Source: JAICKM01 sp050998805
GTDB taxonomy: Bacteria; Chloroflexota; Chloroflexia; QHBQ01; JAICKM01
Assembly: GCA_050998805.1 (NCBI GenBank)
Contig: JBPCPV010000034.1
Coordinates: 1-64,000 of the forward strand
Direction: 5' to 3'
DNA length: 64,000 bases
Under the pieces are notes generated by a model. It was not told the origin of the DNA. It did not search any database and saw only the letters and a list, made by a program, of their open reading frames with translations. Below are positions 60,058 to 64,000 of this stretch, in pieces (within the stretch, counting starts at the first letter, position 1; the number at the start of each line of letters is the position of its first letter). Made by a program: the position numbers and the translations under genes.

Positions 60058-61021
60058 TTCGCGCTTCATTGCGGGCATGGCCCACGAAGATTATGAGCGC
60101 GCACGCCGTAAAGCCTTTTGGAGCGGCATAGCTGCCCTCCTGCAAAGGCGGCCCAACGCCCTCCTCTCCTTCGAGGAGGTGCAACGCGCCCTCGCGCCCC
60201 AGGCGCAGGTCTACCGTGGGCTACAACAGGTGCCGGTCAGCGCCATCATCGGCAGCGTGGACCGCTACCACGACTTCAACCGCAACTTCCTACCCGTGCA
60301 GGGCCACACCCGTCCGCGCTGGGAGGCGATCGACAGGGCCACGCGCGCCGACGAGGTCTTGCCGCCGGTCCAGCTCTACAAGATCGGACAGGTCTACTTC
60401 GTCAAGGACGGCAACCACCGCGTTTCGGTCGCCCGCGAGCGCGGCCAGGACATGATAGACGCTGAGGTGATCGAGTGCCCCACCAGCGTGCCGATCACCT
60501 CTCATAGCAACGCCCGCGACCTTCTGGGGCTGGCCGAGTACGGGCGCTTCCTGGAGCAGACGAAGCTCGACAAGGAGCGGCCGGGCGCCGCCATCGAGTT
60601 CACCAGCCTCGGACGCTACGATGTGCTGCTCGAACACATCTCGGCGCAACGCTGGTACATGGGCGTCGAGCAAAAGCACGAGATCAGTTGGCGCGATGCC
60701 GTCCTGAGCTGGTACGATAACGTCTACCGCCCGCTCGTGCAGGTCATCGAGGAGTCGGGCATCCTCGACGATTTCCCCGGCCACACCGCAGGCGACCTCT
60801 ACCTGTGGGTCATGGACCACCGCTTCTACTTGGAGAAAGAGACCGGCTCGCCGGTCGGCGCGTCCACCGCGGTCTTCAGCTACGACGCACACTACGGGCG
60901 TTGGACCCGGCGCGTGTTGCGTACCCTCCAGCGGCTCACCGGCCAGGCCGCCAAGCCGCTCATCGTCAGCGCCCGCCGCATCCGCCGCGCCCTCGTCACA
61001 CTGCGCCCCGGCGCGGAGTGA
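60047..61021 (+). CDS. ParB/sulfiredoxin-like domain protein (DUF4032-like)
   Basis: A 324-residue protein. About 55-150 has a ParB/Srx-like pattern: VPVSAIIGSVDRYHDFNRNF, LPPVQLYKIGQVYFVKDGNH and RVSVARERGQDMI. The rest is helical (ISWRDAVLSWYDNVYRPLVQ) with a basic C-terminus (RRIRRALVTLRPGAE). No partner HTH of true ParB is evident, so a partition role is unlikely. It is coupled to the phosphoesterase upstream. Confidence 0.65.
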   Translation: MDPNSRFIAGMAHEDYERARRKAFWSGIAALLQRRPNALLSFEEVQRALAPQAQVYRGLQQVPVSAIIGSVDRYHDFNRNFLPVQGHTRPRWEAIDRATRADEVLPPVQLYKIGQVYFVKDGNHRVSVARERGQDMIDAEVIECPTSVPITSHSNARDLLGLAEYGRFLEQTKLDKERPGAAIEFTSLGRYDVLLEHISAQRWYMGVEQKHEISWRDAVLSWYDNVYRPLVQVIEESGILDDFPGHTAGDLYLWVMDHRFYLEKETGSPVGASTAVFSYDAHYGRWTRRVLRTLQRLTGQAAKPLIVSARRIRRALVTLRPGAE

Positions 61022-61911
61022 GTGGTCAGTGGTCGGTGATCAGTGGACAGCACGCAGTTTATCAGAGTCCTATCAGTTTTCAGAGATCGCGTCAGGCAGG
61101 GCAGCCGGCCTTTGGCTGATACTTCGTGCCTGGTGACTAATTTTAGATAGTCATTTGCGAGTAGGCGGTAGGCAGTAGGCAGTAGGCGGACGAGTTTTGA
61201 GATCTGAATTCCGAAAGCTGGCGGTAGGCGGTAGATCACTATTTTTGTCCTCCTTATGCTCAAAGATACTCCGATCGGGGTATTTCTTGGAAACAGGGCA
61301 AAATCCACGGGCAAGCATCCCGGTGCGGGGCCGCGCCGATCCGGTTTTAGGCACGCAGTAGCGCGTTTTCGCGGCGCTATTTTTAGCCTCTCACTTTATA
61401 TATCCATTTGAGGGGTCATTTACTGCAAGATTTGGGGGCAAAACGGGGCGGTTGGGGCAAAGATACTCCGAAAGGCGGAGGCGAGTGCGGAGTGCGGAGT
61501 GCGGAGTGCGGAGTGCGGAGTGCGGAGTGCGGAGTGACGGTTCGATCCACGAAAAACACGAGAAAACACGAACGAGTGGTTGGTGGTTAGTTGCTAGTGG
61601 ACGGGGCCAGCGGGACGGCGATAGGGATGGAGGCAGTGGGAGAGCGGCTTTGCCCTCGATGAGTCACACCCGCCAAACTCTTGCTCCGCGGGCGACAGGG
61701 CATGGGCAAGTAAGTTGTCGCGAACGGACAATCCAACCCCCTGGTAATTACCCAGAGCTCGGCCGGGAGGTGGTTACGGCTTCGGCACAGAAGCGGCAAA
61801 ACTAGCCTTCGCCACTCACAACTGCGACAATATTGAGAGTACTTCTGCTGCTTGCCGGAGAGCAAATGCGGCGTGATTCGCTGACTGGAGAACGACATCT
61901 TCGTATAAAAC
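61022..61911. repeat. gene-free spacer: copy B of the long dispersed repeat, 7-bp tandem array and modules
   Basis: No gene was recognised in 890 bases. About 61057-61480 matches 28448-28815 in blocks. A 7-bp AGTGCGG array (seven copies, 61484-61532) follows. CACGAAAAACACG (61543-61575), GTGGTTGGTGGTTAG and TGGGAGAGCGGCTTTGCCCT (61636-61660) come next. A 40-bp segment at 61741-61780 matches 62375-62414 at 30 of 40 positions. Other open frames here look like chance. Confidence 0.7.
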
Positions 61912-62313
61912 TCATTGATACTCCACGACAACCGCGAGCTTATCTTCTGCCCGGTCTACGTTGTCCAGCCACCAGTCTTCCATGAATCCGTCGAAGCGGT
62001 CAGCTGCTTCGTCGGGCGGGCAGGTGGGGGCAATCAAAAGGACCAGTTCCACATCCCCGACTACCTCTGGGTCGGCGAAGATAGAAAGGGAGAGAGGTTC
62101 TTCGGGGAAACGCTTTCGCAGTGGACTATACATCTCTTCCAGCAACGGAACAAGGAAAGCATACTCTGCAAGGAATCGCTCCACATCAACATAGTCCCGG
62201 AAAGTGTACAACGAATCCAACCCGTCGCTTTCCGGCAGCACGCCTATCGCGTTGATGCTGTGCTGGGTGGTCATAGGCTCAACTACAGGTGGTTGTTTGT
62301 ATCGCTTGCTCAT
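61912..62313 (-). CDS. hypothetical protein, 133 aa
   Basis: No family was recognised. The protein is acidic and soluble: YTFRDYVDVERFLAEYAFLV then PLLEEMYSPLRKRFPEEPLS, and a central LSIFADPEVVGDVELVLLI that looks like a small beta-alpha domain. GAAGGAGAAG precedes the ATG at 62313. It has a Shine-Dalgarno sequence and normal codon use, so I take it as real. It lies alone between repeat-rich spacers. Confidence 0.6.
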   Translation of the reverse strand: MSKRYKQPPVVEPMTTQHSINAIGVLPESDGLDSLYTFRDYVDVERFLAEYAFLVPLLEEMYSPLRKRFPEEPLSLSIFADPEVVGDVELVLLIAPTCPPDEAADRFDGFMEDWWLDNVDRAEDKLAVVVEYQ

Positions 62314-62651
62314 CTCACAGCTTCTCCTTCGCCTATTCTACCACTGTGTCGCTGCGAATTCAAGAGTGCGCTCGCTGGTGATTACCCGGATCTCGGCTAG
62401 GACGTGGCCACAGTTGTGGGAGCGGCCTCTGGCCGCGATGGGACCCCCTTACCGCCCGTTCTGTGGTGGGTTCGCGTCTATGGGAGAGGGCGGCAGCCCT
62501 CGATGCCTCACCACTGCCTCCCTCTCCCCATTCCGCAATCGGCACATTCGTGGACGGCCTCGCTGTCCTTGACAATCCCCTGCGCGGACGTTATAATGTC
62601 GGCAAGCTGAACGCTGACCGCTTACAAGGCAACCAGAGAAGTACCACCTTG
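62314..62651. repeat. spacer with repeat modules and the promoter of the last gene
   Basis: It holds the 40-bp repeat copy (62375-62414), two TGGGAG(AG) modules (62415-62439 and 62481-62504), CATTCGTGGACGGC, and a promoter at 62569-62597. No gene was seen. Confidence 0.65.
62569..62597 (+). promoter_or_regulatory. consensus promoter of the last gene
   Basis: TTGACA (62569-62574) and TATAAT (62592-62597) are both perfect with a 17-base spacer, 54 bases before ATG 62652. Confidence 0.85.
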
Positions 62652-63995
62652 ATGAAGACCTCAATGCACCAATCCAACAAGCCTATCTCCGGCGGGCTTT
62701 TCCTGATGGTTCTCAGTCTCTTGCTGGGTAGCGCCGTCCCGGGCAGCAGCGCGGCACCCTCAGCCGCCGGCCACACCTTCCCTGAGACCGGGCACACGGT
62801 TGACGGCACCTTCTGGAGCTACTGGCAGCAACATGGGGGCTTGGCCCAGCAGGGCTACCCCATCTCCGAGGAGCTGCAGGAAGTCTCCGACCTCAACGGC
62901 CAGACCTATACCGTGCAATACTTCGAGCGGGCCGTCTTTGAAAAGCACCCGGAGAACCAGCCGCCGTATGACGTGTTGCTCTCGCAGCTCGGCACCTTCC
63001 GCTACAAGGCCAAGTACGGCGATGTGGGTGCTCCTGACCAGCAGGTAAGCACCAACAGCCCACGCTTCTTCCCTGAGACCAAACATACCGTGGGCGGTAA
63101 GTTTCGTGCCTACTGGGAAACCCATGGGGCGCTCGCCCAGCAGGGGTATCCCATTTCCGACGAGTTCACCGAGGTCAGCGACCTTAACAACAAGCCCTAC
63201 ACCGTGCAGTACTTCGAGCGCGCCGTGTTCGAGCTGCACCCGGAGAATCAATCTCCCTATGATGTATTATTATCACAGCTAGGTACATATAGGTTAAATG
63301 CACATAATGCTCCAACTCCAACAGCTACCGCAGAAGCGCAAGAAACAGCTACACCAGTTTCTGATGGATTCGCTCATCCTGAAGGCATAGATCCAAATAA
63401 AATGAAAGGAATTAAATTAGAAGGATTACACTGGCATCCTATTGATGGAGTAGATTCAGTGACCAGAGTTTATAATGACACCATGACGATATTGCGTCAA
63501 CAAGTTCCCGACCTTGATACACGAATCAATAATGGACAGCCGATTGATTTTGATGTCGCTATGGCGACTGGTAAGTTGGATACTACAAGAGGGCCGGGTA
63601 CTTGGTCAAAATTGGGTGCACAAAGACAAACATGGATACCTGCAGCAGGCATTATAATTGGTCAAGTTGATGCAAATGGGAAAATTGATGGATCAGTTGT
63701 TCCGCCAGGTGCAATGATTCATCTTGGTGCTACAGATGGTTGGTTCGGTCTCTTTACAGATCCACAAGGCCAATTGGTTTACGCAATGTCTTCATATCTC
63801 AATCCAAATAATGCATCTTTAAGTATGTATGTAGATGATTTATTTGTCTTGTTAGGGCCAGGCTTACGTCAAGATCCTAATATGGATGTTATAGGATCGG
63901 TAATACGCTTAGATAAAAATAATAGCGCTCCTATTGATAGAACACCTTATATCGGATCACCTGGACATGCTGATGCAATAATTTTCCAACCGTAA
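62652..63995 (+). CDS. secreted protein with two FPETGH/GYPIS repeats and an AT-rich C-terminal domain
   Basis: The 447-residue protein starts with a signal peptide (MKTSMHQSNKPISGGLFLMV ... SSAAPSAAG). Two repeats of about 80 residues follow: FPETGHTVDGTFWSYWQQHG and FPETKHTVGGKFRAYWETHG, each with GYPIS(E/D)E, YTVQYFERAVFE and ENQ.PYDVLLSQLGT. A Thr/Pro linker leads to a unique C-terminal domain of about 210 residues (GIKLEGLHWHPIDGVDSVTR ...). Within the end of the second repeat (about 63255) the DNA turns AT-rich and codon use changes sharply. The gene looks like a recombinant between a resident repeat protein and foreign DNA, or an assembly join. Function unknown. Confidence 0.8.
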   Translation: MKTSMHQSNKPISGGLFLMVLSLLLGSAVPGSSAAPSAAGHTFPETGHTVDGTFWSYWQQHGGLAQQGYPISEELQEVSDLNGQTYTVQYFERAVFEKHPENQPPYDVLLSQLGTFRYKAKYGDVGAPDQQVSTNSPRFFPETKHTVGGKFRAYWETHGALAQQGYPISDEFTEVSDLNNKPYTVQYFERAVFELHPENQSPYDVLLSQLGTYRLNAHNAPTPTATAEAQETATPVSDGFAHPEGIDPNKMKGIKLEGLHWHPIDGVDSVTRVYNDTMTILRQQVPDLDTRINNGQPIDFDVAMATGKLDTTRGPGTWSKLGAQRQTWIPAAGIIIGQVDANGKIDGSVVPPGAMIHLGATDGWFGLFTDPQGQLVYAMSSYLNPNNASLSMYVDDLFVLLGPGLRQDPNMDVIGSVIRLDKNNSAPIDRTPYIGSPGHADAIIFQP

Positions 63996-64000
63996 GTCAT

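Noticed and set aside
60047..61021. Chromosome partition ParB / replication origin region
   Set aside because: Only a ParB/Srx-like pattern is present; no parA, no parS-like palindromes and no dnaA boxes were seen.
61587..61931. 114-residue minus-strand frame next to the hypothetical gene at 61912
   Set aside because: Lies over dispersed repeat DNA, has no Shine-Dalgarno and shows no conserved pattern.
1..64000. tRNA, tmRNA or rRNA genes
   Set aside because: Reading the spacers on both strands gave no cloverleaf with T-loop GGTTCRA-type sequence and no rRNA core motifs; a covariance search was not possible here.

Overview
The window is a GC-rich bacterial chromosome segment. No rRNA, tRNA, plasmid or phage backbone was recognised. 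The repertoire suggests a member of the Chloroflexota: S-layer-anchored FG-GAP/beta-propeller protein, tandem FPETGH/GYPIS-type repeat proteins, DUF5666 and DUF2085 proteins, multi-GAF kinases, and many short intergenic repeats. This placement is an inference from gene content; no marker was compared against a database.

Layout. 1-7635: remnant of a TPR regulator; an SLH surface protein broken by a G-tract frameshift; an AhpD-like gene with an in-frame TGA at its CxxC position; DoxX; a cupredoxin; a NarL-type two-component pair. 7636-8152: repeat-rich spacer with a MITE. 8153-9682: peptidoglycan amidase. 9839-19332: a compact signalling operon holding a PP2C-like pseudoenzyme, a CHAT protease fused to a receiver domain, a 1408-residue multi-GAF histidine kinase, a second PP2C-like protein and a small protein. 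19286-22423 (minus): trans-sulfuration PLP enzyme, JAMM peptidase and a ubiquitin-like/E1/rhodanese fusion. 22602-28437: aldehyde dehydrogenase, acetolactate synthase, DUF2071, oligoendopeptidase F. 28981-33373: ComEC-like protein, methyltransferase, FabF, a Uma2 pseudogene. 33815-37187 (minus): a five-gene, fully overlapping operon: BpsA-like branched polyamine synthase, GNAT, SpeD, FkbH-like HAD-GNAT protein, acyl carrier protein. 37306-42913: FAH-family hydrolase, DinB, and a carotenoid operon with two cyanobacterial/plant-type desaturases around a phytoene synthase. 42960-49675: hypothetical and surface proteins, MFS transporter, DUF5666, proline dehydrogenase, epimerase. 49895-54788: recA, two cyclophilins, diguanylate cyclase. 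54977-61021: infC-rplU-rpmA-rpmE, tdk and a tightly coupled run of GNAT, nitrilase, phosphoesterase and ParB-like genes. 61022-64000: repeat-rich spacer, a hypothetical gene and a surface protein with an abrupt internal base-composition shift.

Most worth following up: (a) the polyamine synthase/SpeD/FkbH/ACP operon, which looks like an undescribed route to an acylated polyamine; (b) the CHAT-receiver protease operon with its kinase and two degenerate phosphatases; (c) the candidate CxxU selenoprotein with a SECIS-like hairpin; (d) the ubiquitin-like/E1/rhodanese fusion next to a JAMM peptidase. Regulatory points of note are an AUU start codon for infC, several promoters placed 6-7 bases from the start codon (predicted leaderless mRNAs), and a family of short hairpin repeats that recur in a similar order in the larger spacers.
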